DNA of 64,000 nucleotides, taken from assembly GCA_028622995.1 (NCBI GenBank), contig JAJQJQ010000033.1, positions 2,666,001 to 2,730,000 on the forward strand, read 5' to 3'. How positions within the stretch are numbered: position 1 is the first letter of the stretch; each line of letters opens with the position of its first letter. This DNA comes from Panagrolaimus kolymaensis (taxonomy: Eukaryota; Nematoda; Chromadorea; Rhabditida; Panagrolaimidae). A program made the position numbers and the translations under genes. Shown here one piece after another: positions 1-12,286 of the stretch. Below the pieces are notes generated by a model. It was not told the DNA's origin and searched no databases. It saw only the letters and a list, made by a program, of their open reading frames with translations.

Positions 1-231
1 CTTTTCTTTGAGCTCTTTTTCCAATTGCTCAATTTGTGATGTTACTTCTTTCTTCTTTTTCTTATCAGTGTTTGGAATATTTCGTTTAAGAGCAGTAACT
101 TTAGCTAAAATGTGTCAACTTTCAAAGAATGTGCGAAATGAAATGTGAAAAAACTAACCTTGAAGATCTTTCTTTTCTTTACTATGAGTAGCTTTTAAAA
201 CAGCTAAAGGCGAATCATCAGTATCCGACAT
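1..231 (-). CDS. OTUD6-like OTU deubiquitinase, N-terminal part (gene runs off the left edge)
   Basis: Two exons are visible. Exon 1 (231-159) starts MSDTDDSPLAVLKA. A GTTAGT intron ends at TTTTAG before exon 2 (104-1), which is open at the window edge. The joined reading gives KEKKDLQAKVTALKRNIP, then a Lys-rich stretch and EIEQLEKELKEK-like text. This closely follows the N-terminal coiled coil of OTUD6A/OTUD6B proteins (KEKKELQAKIQ...VPKNDKKRRKQ). In that family the catalytic OTU cysteine-protease domain lies further downstream, outside this window. Family assignment is by recall of this distinctive N-terminus; the enzyme domain itself is not seen. Confidence 0.8.
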
Positions 232-821
232 TGTTGAAAAATAAATCAGCAAAAAAGTAAAGCAACAAATAATAAATCAAGAAAAACTAAAGAAGTCTTT
301 CTTTAAAAATTTTCGAAACACAAAAAGCTTTGAAGTTTTTTTTGAAAGAGAAAACTTTGAGTTTGGAAAAGTGTCCTCAATTTTTATGGGTAACACATTT
401 TTTTTATGTACCAATAAATGCTAGCTCTTCCATTCGAATGATGAATTCTTATGTTTTTTGCAACATAAACAAAAAACTTCTGTTACACATAAAAAGAAGT
501 AAACTTTTGATAGCATAAATTATTTTAGCTTGTAATGCTTCCGTAAACTCACGTGTTAAAAGAACTCAATGTTATTATAACACGTTCGCTTTATAAAAGT
601 TGTAAATGCTTCACCTTTATTGTTTGTAAGTTTGTTTTCACATTGGAAGGCAAAGCTTTTTCAACGTTCTCCTTCTTTTAGTCATAAACATCTATTTATT
701 TTCCTTTTTACCAAGTAATATAAATTTATAGCCTAAAACAATGAATAAACAAACGGCAAGGTGCAATAATAAATTAATTTTTACAAATAACAATTAACAT
801 TTTTTTGTTTTTTTGGAAATC
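232..821. other. Intergenic, AT-rich
   Basis: This is the divergent/upstream region of the OTUD6-like gene and the 3' side of the ML-like gene. I see no credible coding exon. A short open frame at 330-518 has no splice partners and biased composition. Confidence 0.5.
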
Positions 822-1855
822 TTAAAATTCAATGCGTGATTGGTATACCACGCACATAAGCTCCTCGGTAGGGGAACGATTATTTACCAATCGAATGATA
901 AGTTGATATGGAAGATGTTTATTATGAACCATTTTAAAGATTCCTGCAAATGCGATTTTTGGATTGATTGAAACTTCGATCACTTGTCTTCCAGGATATA
1001 CTGGGCAACTTAGATTATCTTCACATACATCATAATTATCACTAAAATAAAATCGTTTGGATTTAGAATAAGCTTCAGTAAACTAAATATGATACTTACA
1101 TAATGCCGAAAGTTGGAAGGAAAAGCCATCCACATCCAAGCCAACCTGTTTTTCTTCGGTAAAGATAAACTTCTGCTCGAAGATTATCATATCTAAAATG
1201 CTTAGGTATTTATCATGAAAGGTAAAATAAATAAAAACCTTCGAGTTGCAAAGCTTGTGATATCAAAGAAGAATCGAACGGTTTGACTGAAATCCAATGG
1301 AAATTGATAATCGCCGGTAGCATTAGCTACAGCCGAATCATGAACGACCAAAATTGGCGGGCGAACTAAAAATTAAATATTCTGTCTAATAATATTTTTA
1401 AATAATTACTAACCAGGAGAATTACATGAAAAGAAATGTGGACGAATTAATGTTTGATTAGGAAAATTACTGCAATGATATTCTTCGCTTTCATCATCTT
1501 GAAATACGGTTTCAGGATTAAATTCATCTGTGGCTCGCTGGCCTTCAATACTTTTTTCAACTTCATTTTTTTCACCTTTGTTTTCTTTGTTAATAGCTTG
1601 AGGCGCCACAGCAGTGGCCGAAGTTGCAACACCAGCAGCTTCGGCTTCAGCTTCTTCAGCTGTTGGAGGTTCATTATCAAAATCTTTATCATCTGTTGGA
1701 AGATCAGAATATTCCAAAAAATTTGAATTCACATCATTTGGTGATACTCCATTATTGGAAGTTAAACTTAAATCATTACCAGGCCATGCCGAAAATTGAA
1801 TAGAAAAAATTGAAATAAAATAAAAATTTGATAATATTAAAAATTTAATAAACAT
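822..1855 (-). CDS. Secreted ML (MD-2-related lipid recognition)-like protein
   Basis: Four exons (1855-1414, 1365-1239, 1192-1100, 1041-822) join in phase to 293 aa. It begins with a signal peptide (MFIKFLILSNFYFISIFSIQ). An acidic, Ala/Glu-rich low-complexity spacer follows, to about residue 120. Then comes a Cys-containing globular part with GDYQFPLDFSQ, YDNLRAEVYLY, GWLGCGWLFLPTFG, NYDVCEDNLSCPVYPGRQ and, at the end, PYQLIIRLVNN and LMCVVYQSRI. The Cys spacing, the 'CPVxPGRQ' segment and the 'PYQL...' ending resemble ML-domain proteins, which bind lipids in the secretory pathway. The fold assignment is by pattern only; a nematode-specific family is an alternative. Confidence 0.6.
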
Positions 1856-3118
1856 TTTTATTTCCTTTTTTGGAGAAATAATTTTATTTTCAGAAGAAAC
1901 TATCTCACCTCCAAATTTTGTGATTGTTTCCTTTTCGAATGACGGATAACCGGCTTAATCCCCGTTCTTTTTATATTAGCTGTCAAAGTTTCAAACAACA
2001 AAAAAATGGTATGAAACAAAACAAATTATTTTGCGATTCTTTTTTTCTTCCAATTTTTTAAGTGCATTTTTTAATGAAAAAAAAATCTTGATTTATAACA
2101 AAACAAAAAAAAAATTGGCCAAGATGAACTTTTTTTTCGGATAATTAAAAAGCTTGAAATGATTGATCATTTTTGATTTCACAAAAGTCTAAAATGGAAA
2201 AGCTTTTCACGGGCCACTTGAAAAACAATACACCCTATTGAAAACGAAGAAGCACTTAAACTTCATTTCTTTGATAATTTTATTGTTTCAAGGATTATAA
2301 ACTCCATGATTCTAAAATTGTTAGAAGCTTGGAATTTTGAAAGAAAAAATTCATGGAACAATTTTTTGAAGAGCATACTGTATAAAAAATAGTAGTTTAC
2401 TTGTACCTTTATTAATAATCAATGGAATTTTTAAAGATCGGTGTAAATAATTAACAATTTTCCTTTCTAAAAAAAGTAAATTTGGCGGCTCATTAGCAAA
2501 GAATTTATATCCTTTGGGTATCATTTGTTTTTACGCTTTCATCAAAGACAGAATAAAAAATATTTATCTTTTATTGACAAACAATTCCTCATAAACAAAT
2601 TAAAGAATACCTCTGCGAATTGGGTCAAGTGAATAAAAGGCTGGAAATTTTCATTAAATTTTTAGATAAATAAAAGACAGAAAGTGAATGGTATATATCG
2701 AATCTGATAGATATATCCTATCGAAAAAATTGTTGATACTTGTTGATAACAAAGGCTTCTGATTTGGATCACATATCGGTGATATCGCGCTTTTGATTTC
2801 CATTAGCTACTTTTTGCCTTTTCTCTGGATTTGTAATTATTACTTTTTTTCTAACATAACAAAACCAAACTGATGATGTCCATATTTTTTAGATATAAAA
2901 AAAAATAGCTATAAATGTTCTCATCGCGAAATATAAGTTTCCTCGCACATGAATGAATGAATGCTAGCAGGACTTTTATAACTTTTTGCTAATATAAAAA
3001 ATTTCTCAATTTGATTTCTTTAAAATTGAGATAATTTTTAACTTAAATTCGTGTATTCTATTCTATTCTTTATTAAGAATATATGACAATAAAGTGATTT
3101 TAGAGTGAAGCCATTATT
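1856..3118. other. Divergent intergenic region between ML-like and hnRNP U-like genes
   Basis: Shared upstream region of two divergently transcribed genes. It is AT-rich with no coding exon visible. It should hold both promoters, but I cannot identify a specific factor site with confidence. Confidence 0.5.
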
Positions 3119-6100
3119 ATGTCGACCAGAAATCGACGCTCTCGTGGAGGAAACGATGGAGGTTTCAATCCAGCCATGATACAACTTTATCCGATTGCGA
3201 AGCTTAAAGAAGAATTAACTGCCCGTGGTCTCGATTCAAAGGGAAATAAACAAACTCTTGCTGATCGATTACAAGCTGCTGTGGAAAGTGGAGCATCATT
3301 TGTTTGCTTTGATAATTCGCCAGTTAAAAAAGTGAATACCAATGTTACAACCCCAAAAGTTTTATCCACATCAATTGTTGATGACCTTGAAAATGAAAAA
3401 GCCGAAGTTCCAACATCAACAGAAGAAAAGGTAAAGTTTCCTTCAGAATGACTTCATATATTATATTAATTTATTTAGAAAGACTCGATAAAACCAACCC
3501 CAAAATCCAAAAAAACCCCAACAACGTCATCATCTGCAAAAAAGTCGAATAAATCAAAGGAAACTGAAACTCCTAAGACTATTCCTGAATTACCAATAGC
3601 AGAAAAGGTATCAAATTTTTGTTTATACCTTTAAATAATGCAACAAATATATTTTATAGCCTCAACAAACCAAAACTAAACCAAAATCACGTCGTTCTAA
3701 TAGAGGACAAAAGCGAGCGGTAACCCCAGAAGCGTCAGAAGAAGAATTGGAAGGCGAGGATGAAGAAGAAGTTAAGATAGAAAAAGAAGAAGCATTATTA
3801 TCAGATGAGCATGCTTCAGCTGCAACAGCGGCAATTTCAAAAGCTTCTATTTCTGAAGAAGTTGCATCTTCTGAAAAAGAAGCCTCAACTCCATTACCAC
3901 TATCGAAAAAAGAAAATGTAAAAATATTTTCTCGATTAAAAAGCTTTTCATTTGTTAAAAATTTAGGAAAAATCTGATAAGTCTAAACGTGAAAAGCCAT
4001 CATCGGAAAGAGATGCCAATGGTTCAGCAAAAGATACTAAAGGAAAAGCAGCTACAGAGTTATCGGATGGAAAATCCATTGCAAAAAAGAAAGATTCAGT
4101 AACTTCAAGCGCTTCATCGGGGTCTGTTTCAGAAAAAATAGAAATCTCTGATAAGCAAACCTTATCTTCTTCTCCTTCAATAGAAAGCCCCCCAATTTTG
4201 TCAAGTTCCATATCGGAAAAGGTAAAAGTTACCGAAAAGAAAAGTTCATTAACAAATGAAACAATAGCGCCAAAAATTTCATCAACTTCTATTACGGATG
4301 ATGTTACTACTCAAAAAGAAAGCTTAGTTGCATCTTCAAAAGAAACGATAACTTCTAAAGTTTTGTTATCAAAAGAAAAAACTGAAAAAGAAAAAGTAAA
4401 ATATATTCGTGTTAAATAATATTTTAATTTTTTAAACTTTAGGAAAAATCTATTAAGACAAAGCTAAACAAGACATCATCAAGTTCATCCAATGAAGCTC
4501 AATCAGCAACCACAAAGAGAGATGAATCAAAAATTTCTAAAATTGTTCCCAAATTATCTGAAAAAGATAAAGTACGAAATTTTAATCCACATTATTTAAT
4601 TTTTAAATTCATATTTTCAGCTAATACGACCCGAAAAAAGAAAATTAGTGACTTTGCCTCCACCAAAGATAGATACAAAAGTAAGCATAAATATTTTCAT
4701 TGTAAAGGAATGATTTGCAAGTTTTTTAGGCTACTGTTACCACAACCAAATCCAATCAACGTCCATCACCGATTGTTCGTAAGCCTGCGCTAGTTGCAAA
4801 GAAGCCATCATCCACAAGTGTTGATCTTCTTGATTCGATCATAGGAAATCAAACAGTTTTATTACATGATAAATTTAAAAGTGAACAAGAAAAATCTGAA
4901 GAACGTCAAAATTTGGAATTAGAAAAGCGACGAAAAAGCACCCTAGCTTTTTATAGTTTACCACCTATGGAAAAACGGCTTCGAACAAGTTCCTTTGCAG
5001 GTAAATAATTCTTACTTGCTTATTTTAAAGTAACTATAGAAAGAATTACTTTTAGATTCTAATTCTCCTTTACTTTCTCCAGCAGTTGTAAATGCAGCAC
5101 AAAAGGATTCACAATTATTTACTCCATCAACATCAACTACAACGCTAGCTTCTGGCGATTCTTTGTCACATCAACCTTATAAACAACAAGGATCAGATAA
5201 ATATCAATTGAGTGTGGAAGAAAAATTGCGAAGAATTTTCCCACAAAAGGCTCCATTATCGTCTTCACTATCCCCAACTTCTTCTCGAAATGACAAAATT
5301 GATAACAAAAATGAAGGAATGCCTCTTCCTACACTACCATCGGATCCACCCTCTTCGAATGTAAGAACAATTCCTGAAGCAATACCGTCACATCCTCTAT
5401 TGAAAATGCATACAAATGTTATTGATACATTACCTCCACCACCTCCACCTCCAGGTTCACCACCTCAAAATGTCAAAATAATACCCGAACCAATGCCGCC
5501 TTTAGCAAAGAAAGTTAAAACCAATGTAATTGATATATTACCACCACCACCACCGCCATCAGGACCTCCTCCACCAACGGCAAAGAAAATTAAAATAAAT
5601 ATGGTTGATAAATTACCACCTCCTCCTCCGCCATCATGTCCTCCACCACCAACAGCTAAAAGACTTCCAAACTTTTTAAAAGCTACTGCTGCAGAAACAA
5701 TGGCTCTTCCAACTGTTTCAGCATCACCATTACTTAATGTTTCAGCTTCACCAATCGTTAGAGATACTTTTGAAATGCCTATAAACGAAGCATCATTAAC
5801 AACAGAAAAAATATCTGTATCAAAAGCTGCATTAACCCCATCCATTCCTATTGAAGATAATTTAGGAGAAGAACCCATGGAAATATCAACAGATGATGAA
5901 GAAGAAGAAAACGTTGAAGTTAATTCAGATGCGATTGAAACTCCTTTACCTTCAACAGATCAGGAATCAATAGAAAAGGATGATAAAAGCGATGAAATTG
6001 AGAAGGAAACAGAAGGAGAAAATATTTATTCCGATAGCATTTATCGGCTTGATACTGAAGTATCAGCTGATGGCGGTTATGATCCGGTATGTTTTTAATC

Positions 6101-8623
6101 AAAGCATTTTAAAACCCCAGCCCGACTTAACAACTTTTTAAAAAATAAAAATATATTATAACATTCCACGTGAAAAAAGGTGATATATAATAAAAAAAGC
6201 ACTCAATTAATATTTCCTCCCATTAATTATTACAAAATTCATAAACTAAATTTTTTAGCTTGAAGCATCAATGGTTGTTCGAACTCGAAATACTCTTTTA
6301 GCAGATGAAGGTGTAACAACAGATGAAAGTGACTCGGAGGATACTTCTTCCATAGATAGCAGTGATGATGACGATGAAATCGAGTCAAACAGCCAGAAAA
6401 GTGAAAACCCAAAAAATGCATCCGATTCTCCTATAGTTGATAGTGAAACAGATGGAAAACCAGAAACAAATAAAATCTCAAATTGTGATGGTCCATCTTC
6501 ATTGCTCCAAAAAGCTAACGCTATTTTACAAGATATAAATAATTGTAAGAGATTTCAATACTAACTAAAAAAATGACGATATGTTTTTATTTTAGCAGCA
6601 GTTAAAATTCATCAAGAAGAATTTGTTGGTGATTATGAAGTTATCGAAGAAGAAAAGCCTCCAACTGAATTTCATGGTGAACCCGTTCCTGATGAAGACG
6701 ATGACGATGATTTATTTGAAATGGCAGCAGGTTTACCTAAAAAGAAAAAAGAAGCTAAACTCATTGAAGAAGAACCGCCAGCAGCTGAACATTTTATTGA
6801 ATTGGATTATTGTAAGAATCCTAATTTAATGGTTAGTGTCTATCATTGTTCAAAATTTTTAGATAACGCGGATTTCAATATCAAAGCCCATGCACAAAAT
6901 AAATGGCATATTGATCCTGATAACGGTGATGGTTTTGCACTAATGTGGGGTGGAGTTCGTTCAAATTATGGTATTATGGTTCAAGAAACATCACAAAATT
7001 TTCCAAAAGTTGCATTTCAAGTTCAAATCACTGAATTCCTTTCCATCAAACATGTTCCATTTGAAGAAATAGATCCTTATGATGTTCGTGTAGGTTGGTC
7101 TGTAGCATCAGCATCGACAAACATGCTTGGAGAAGGTGGTCCAAAATCGTATGGTTTTTGTTCAATGGAAAGAAAAGCAAATGATGGAGTATTTCGAAAA
7201 TATGGTGAACCTTTTTATAAGAATGACGTCATTACAACAATTTTGGACCTTGAAAAACAAGAAATATGTTATTTCAAAAACAACGAATATCTTGGTGCTG
7301 CATTCTCCAAAGATTTATTTTCTCCTGGTGATCTTGTATTTCCTCATGTTTCTGTGAAAAATTGTAAAGTTATGGTTAATTTTGGTTTGGAACTTCCTGA
7401 ATCTCAAAATCCAGAAAAATGGAAGTAAGTTGCTTTATTTACTTTTTCTTTTTTTATTTCTTTTTTTAGATTCCCGAAACTTGAAATGGAATCTGAAAAT
7501 ACTGTATTTGTTGGTAAACTTGATAAAGCTTTTCTCAGAGCAAGCTCTCGTCCACCAAATGATAAATCTGATTGCACAGTGATTATGATGCTTGGACTTC
7601 CTGGTGTTGGTAAAACTACATGGGTAAAACAATATTTGCGTGATCACCCCCAAGAGAAATGGATTCATTTACATGTTGATGCAATTCTTGCTGCAATGAA
7701 AGTTAATGGAATAGCAAGAAAACGGATACCAAATAATGGAAGATGGGATATGATTTTGGGATTAGCTGCTAAAGCACTCAATAGAACTTTCCAATTGGCT
7801 TGTAGAAGGAAACATAATTACATCATTGATCAAACAAATTGTAATAGAGATGGAAGAAAAAGAAAATTACAACTTTTTGAAGGATTTCATCGAAAATGTG
7901 TCGTCATTTGTCCAAGTGAACATGTTGCTGATGAAAGAAGATTACGTCGTTCTGATCCCGCTGGTGAAATGCCGATTGAAGCTATGCTCGAACTAAAAGG
8001 TATGATTTTTATGGACCACATGACATTTTCATAATTGATTTTTTTTAGCAACCATGGCATTGCCAAATCCCGAGCTTGAACCCCTTGAAGATGTCACTTA
8101 TATTGAACCGACTTTAGAAAGAATTTCGGAAGCTATCGAGCTTGTTGAACATTATAATCAAGAAGGTCAGCCATGGATAAGAAAGAACAAAAAATTCCGC
8201 CCAAATCATTCCACAATTAGCGATCATCGAGGCCACCAAAATAATTGGATTGGCAACGATAATCGAAAGCAAAATTTCGGTGGAATGAATAATTCAGTCG
8301 GTGGTGGAGGCAGAATCCAACATATTAATACTCCAACTGCTCAAGATCTTCCTAATGCAGAAAATTTCTTACAAATTTCTCTTGGCCCATCAATTGGAAA
8401 TATTTCTGGCACTCCATCTCCAGTCACTCCGCCCGTAGCAAGGCTGAATGAAGGTTATGCTGGTTTTGGTCAAAATCCTCCAATATCATTCAACCCTAAC
8501 ATTCCTCCACCAAATGTGAATCAACTTTGGAACCAACATAGCCCAAGATTACCAGTTCAAGTGGACTACAGTATGCCACCTCCAACATTTATACCTCCAA
8601 ATCCTCCATCGTCATCTGGTTGA
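3119..8623 (+). CDS. hnRNP U-like protein (SAP, SPRY, P-loop kinase-like domains)
   Basis: About a dozen exons are joined by short GT...AG introns. Exon 1 encodes a SAP DNA/RNA-binding helix pair (YPIAKLKEELTARGLDSKGN). Exons from 3480 to 5000 encode Lys/Ser/Glu-rich disordered sequence. Exon 5057-6086 carries three polyproline blocks. After an acidic linker, the exon ending at 7424 encodes a SPRY domain (YELDY-like EL-DYCKNPNL, GFALMWGGVRSNYG, VRVGWSVA, KNDVITTILDLE). The exon from about 7472 to 8000 encodes the kinase-like P-loop (MMLGLPGVGKTTWVKQYL) and NYIIDQTNCNRDGRKRK, both typical of hnRNP U. The C-terminus is Gly/Asn/Pro-rich, with only a weak RGG character. Domain order matches hnRNP U/UL1/UL2, nuclear scaffold and RNA-processing proteins. 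An AATAAA lies about 110 nt after the stop. Confidence 0.9.
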
Positions 8624-8958
8624 ACCTTTTTTAATTTCCTTGTTTTTGAATATTTTCGTTTGTTTTTTAATTTACTGCGATTAAAATTTTGGTCTCATCA
8701 TGTTTTTACAATTGTTATTATTATATCTGTTAATAAATAATTTTAAATAAAAATTTCACATCCTTTAAATTGTGTTTACAAAATTTTGTGTATTTTAATT
8801 TTGTCATCAAATTCATTAAAAATGGAAATGACCTCGAGTTGGAATTGTATGTATTCATTTAAAAAAATTGTCTTCTCATTTTCAAATACATTTATTTTTA
8901 TTGCATTTTATTTATTCAAGAACAAAACATTTGATAAAGTTGTTACATATAAAAGCAA
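8624..8958. terminator. Convergent 3' region with poly(A) signals
   Basis: This lies between the ends of the hnRNP U-like gene (+) and the kinase gene (-). AATAAA-type signals occur near 8732-8750. No further gene is seen. Confidence 0.5.
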
Positions 8959-9192
8959 TCAGTTTTTTCTTTTACCAATCATTTTTTTATCAGGCTTTTT
9001 CATCCTCTGTTTGATATAATTCCAAATTTTTTTTAAATGTCCATCACCAGCTTCAGGATAAACTTTCAATTTAACATCAAGTTGCATATTCATTTGCGAT
9101 TCAAGGTAATCTACAGTTGGAATACGAATTACATATTTTTGAAGATTTTCATGAACTTCTCGAACATAAGTAGCATTAATTTTTAATTCTTT
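8959..9192 (-). other. In-frame open extension downstream of the kinase stop codon
   Basis: Directly after the kinase TAA, and in the same frame, 77 codons follow without a stop until TGA at 8961-8959. The product is balanced, protein-like sequence (TYVREVHENLQKYVIRIP, then YLESQMNMQLDV, KVYPEAGDGHLKKIWNYI) with a basic tail. No splice pair removes the TAA. It could be a readthrough extension, a nonsense-mutated C-terminus, or a base-calling error at the stop. Confidence 0.55.
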
Positions 9193-10509
9193 TTAAGGTG
9201 AATATGGAACAACAGGAGGCTTAAATGACGAAACTTCTGAAGCCTTTTTAAAATATTTATGTGTAGCTAGACGTAATGGACGTTCTTCAGGATTCACTTG
9301 TAAACATTGTTTTATAAGGTTTCGAGCTTCCTTTGGTTTAATTCCTTCAATATATAATTGATTATCAATAGCAACTTTTTGAACTGCAGCATTTTCTTTT
9401 AGCTCTTTGATTTTCTCTGCTTTTTCTTTTTCATCTTTGATATAGCAAGTTGCTTTTTGTATTGTTTCTTTATCCACAAGATTTTCCATATCATAAGCTA
9501 TTAGCCACGCCATACCAGAAAAGGGAGATACTCCTTGAAACATGAATGCCATAATCACACCATAACACCAACGATCAGAAGCTAATATTGGAGGTTTTTG
9601 TTTTTGCCATACTTCAGGAGACGAAAATTCAGCATTTTGAGGATTAGGAGCCTTATCCATTTTTACAGTTTCCGCATTCAAAGAATGACCAAAATCAAAA
9701 AGCCGGACATCACCATCACTAGTAAAACCAACATTATCAGATTTGAGATCTCTAAAAAAATTGTTTTAACTTTTAAAATAAACAGATGTATCAAAACGGT
9801 AACAGGTGATTTTCTTGAAGTTTTAAAATAATAAAAACTTACCCATGTGTTAAATTATGATCATGCAAATGATCGAGAGCTAAAGCAAATTGATAAGATA
9901 TTGTTTTCTTTGCTTGAGGTTCTATCGTCTTATTGACAATGTGATCATGAAGAGTTCCACCTTCAAAACGTTCCATTATTATACACCATTCTTCTTTCAA
10001 TGTATATCCACTATAGATTAATTCAGGAATATATTTACATTTACCAATAGATAAAACGTTGATTTCTGCAATTATTTCTTCATAATCAACAATATTCCTT
10101 GAAATTTTTTGAACAAAAGCATGCGAATTTCCATTTAGTTGTACAGCGTATATTTGTCCAAATCCACCACGATCAATGTACTCACATTGTTTAACATTTC
10201 CCTTAAACTTTTTACATTCTTCCATGATAACATTTCTAAAAAAGAGCATAATTAAAGAGCAAACAAAGGGTTATAAATTTTCTTCAAAATCAATTATGCC
10301 ATATATTCATCATATCATACGAATTAGGTAATCACGGATACTTTATGTATTTTTGTTAACTTTTTATGATCGTTGAAAACAATGAGAAATATTTTAAAAA
10401 AAAGTATAACTTACGAATATTCATATTTGTATGATTTCTCATTACATTTCCACCAATTTCCATTACGCACAAATATATTTGGATCAGGATTTTTATTAGA
10501 TGCAAACAT
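9193..10509 (-). CDS. Eukaryotic protein kinase, probable Ser/Thr
   Basis: Three exons (10509-10415, 10235-9843, 9751-9193) join in phase to 348 aa. Seen in order: glycine loop DRGGFGQIYAV, the beta-3 lysine in AFVQKIS, the C-helix Glu region (IAEINVLS), hinge IIMERFEGGTLHDHI, catalytic loop HGDLKSDN, DFG in RLFDFGHSL, a SSPEVW APE-equivalent, and a C-lobe Arg in NPEERP. The HRD Arg is Gly, so it is a non-RD kinase, but the Asp, Lys and Asn of the loop are intact and activity is expected. I do not recognise the subfamily. The exon-1 N-terminus (WWKCNEKS) is unusual. TAA at 9195-9193 is followed by 77 more open in-frame codons (separate entry and finding). A TTCAG acceptor lies 18 nt upstream of the ATG. 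The start is 292 nt from the end of the upstream glycosyltransferase gene, so co-transcription is possible. Confidence 0.85.
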
Positions 10510-10800
10510 TTATATTTATGGTGCCTGAATCACCGACCTTTATCAATGTGGCGTTCATATACGAGACATGTTTAAAAATAAGCTTCGTGAATGGCTTATA
10601 CGATGGATGAATAAAAAATTTGCGTTAAAGTTTTTTTGTTGCATGCAGTGGATTTTTTTTCTTTGTTAATTTTCTATGCCCATTTAGCGACACCATCGAG
10701 GCCTTTCTAATAATTGGATTAGTATGTAATGTTCAAAATTTTGTATTTTTTCGTTATTTTTTTGTTTGTTTGTTGATTGTTAATAAATTGTTTAACTTTA

Positions 10801-12286
10801 TTACCAGTTTTTGCATGTTATTTTCGTTTTATTTGAGTATTTTGAATCAAGATAATCCCTGAATTTATGACTTGTTTTTGATGCAAGCGATATGGCGGCT
10901 CTTCGAGCTGAACTTTCTTTTTCTGTTGGCATTCTTTTTATTCCTTTATGAAAGCTGAAAGCATGCGAAGTCACTGCGAACGTATAATTTGCACGACAAA
11001 GTTCATATGGAAGAGCTTGTTGATCATGAATTCGAATAGGAAATCCTTCAAAATGGTAAGGATATGATGAATGCACAACGAGCTGAGGTTCCCATGCGCT
11101 TCCACTAAAATTTTATAATGGCTGATAAAAAAATTGTATAAAACCTTGCTATTTTTTTAAATATCCTTTTCTGCTTCATTTAAAAGGTATGTATTTATAA
11201 GAACATTAATAATAGCATTTCATTGATAATGCACTTACTGATAACCAACATTGTTAAGAATAGGCAATGAATTTGGCGTAAGTGAATAATTAAACCATTG
11301 ATTTAATCCAGGAACTCGATGACCTTTTGCATAAAGAAAATGATGAAATTCAAATGCTCTAAAAATTTAAATATTGTTTTTGAGTTTTCTTAAATTAGTT
11401 TTGCTTACTGATGTTCATTCATCATTTCATAAAGATCTTCCACAGTTCGAGGCTCCACAAGGGTATCATTATATTCAAATCTTCGAACAATTACAGCAAT
11501 TTTAGAATCTTCACTAACATTTTTCGCAGAATGTAAAAGTATTTCAGAGGCATTAAAACTAAAATGATTTTCGATATCAGCTATTAGATGGAGGCTGGTT
11601 GCTGCACCTTTGCGAGCAATATTTCTCAGCGAATTAGGTGGATATGGAGTTTTCATTGAATGATTAAATAAACCATCATCAATGTGATCATTCAAATTAC
11701 AATTTGATGGATCTGGATCTACCATTAACTCCGAAAGGCCTTTAACGATAAATGAAGCTGAACAAGATGCTTCACTTTCAGCTCTCCAAACAAGGTGTGC
11801 GGAAACTTTTTCAGCTGCTTCAGGAGTGCATCGATGTAATTTTTGAAAGGCTCTCAAAGCATAAAATCCCGTAGCATCAAGTAAAAGCGAAACTGAGATT
11901 AAATCTGACCAATGTTGAGCCTAAACCTTTTTACCTAACAAACTTTTGCGAGAGTTAAAAAAAATTCTTACATGATCAAATATAAATTTTGAATATCCGA
12001 TTGATCCATGAGTGCAAAGTGAAATAGAATGATTATCAGGAATATTAATGGCTTTTGTAAAATTAAACCAAACACAAAATTTATCGGGCGACTCATTTCG
12101 ATTCCAATAAATCACTAATGGTTGTGGAAACATATGTATTCGTCGATCAATATCTGAATTCCATGAATATAATGGTAAAATATTTGATGGATTAAAAGTT
12201 AAAAAAGAAAAGTTTGATAAATTAATTATTAATAATACAATTCCAATTAAAATTAAATATAAAAATATTGTTGGATATCGATACAT
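10801..12286 (-). CDS. GT49 glycosyltransferase, B4GAT1/LARGE-like (nematode bgnt-type)
   Basis: Four exons (12286-11972, 11920-11409, 11358-11239, 11104-10801) sum to 1251 nt and 416 aa. It has a type II Golgi topology: a short cytoplasmic MYRYP, then a transmembrane segment (IFLYLILIGIVLLIINLS), then a lumenal catalytic part. Family hallmarks include YPPNSLRNIARKGA followed by a metal-site-like IADIEN (DIE in place of DxD), AFEFHHFLYAKGH, and the SAWEPQLVVHSSYPYHFEGF segment, which corresponds to the 'WEP...Y.E.F' block. C. elegans has an expanded bgnt family of this kind. Several N-glycosylation sequons are present. The substrate cannot be inferred. Confidence 0.75.
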
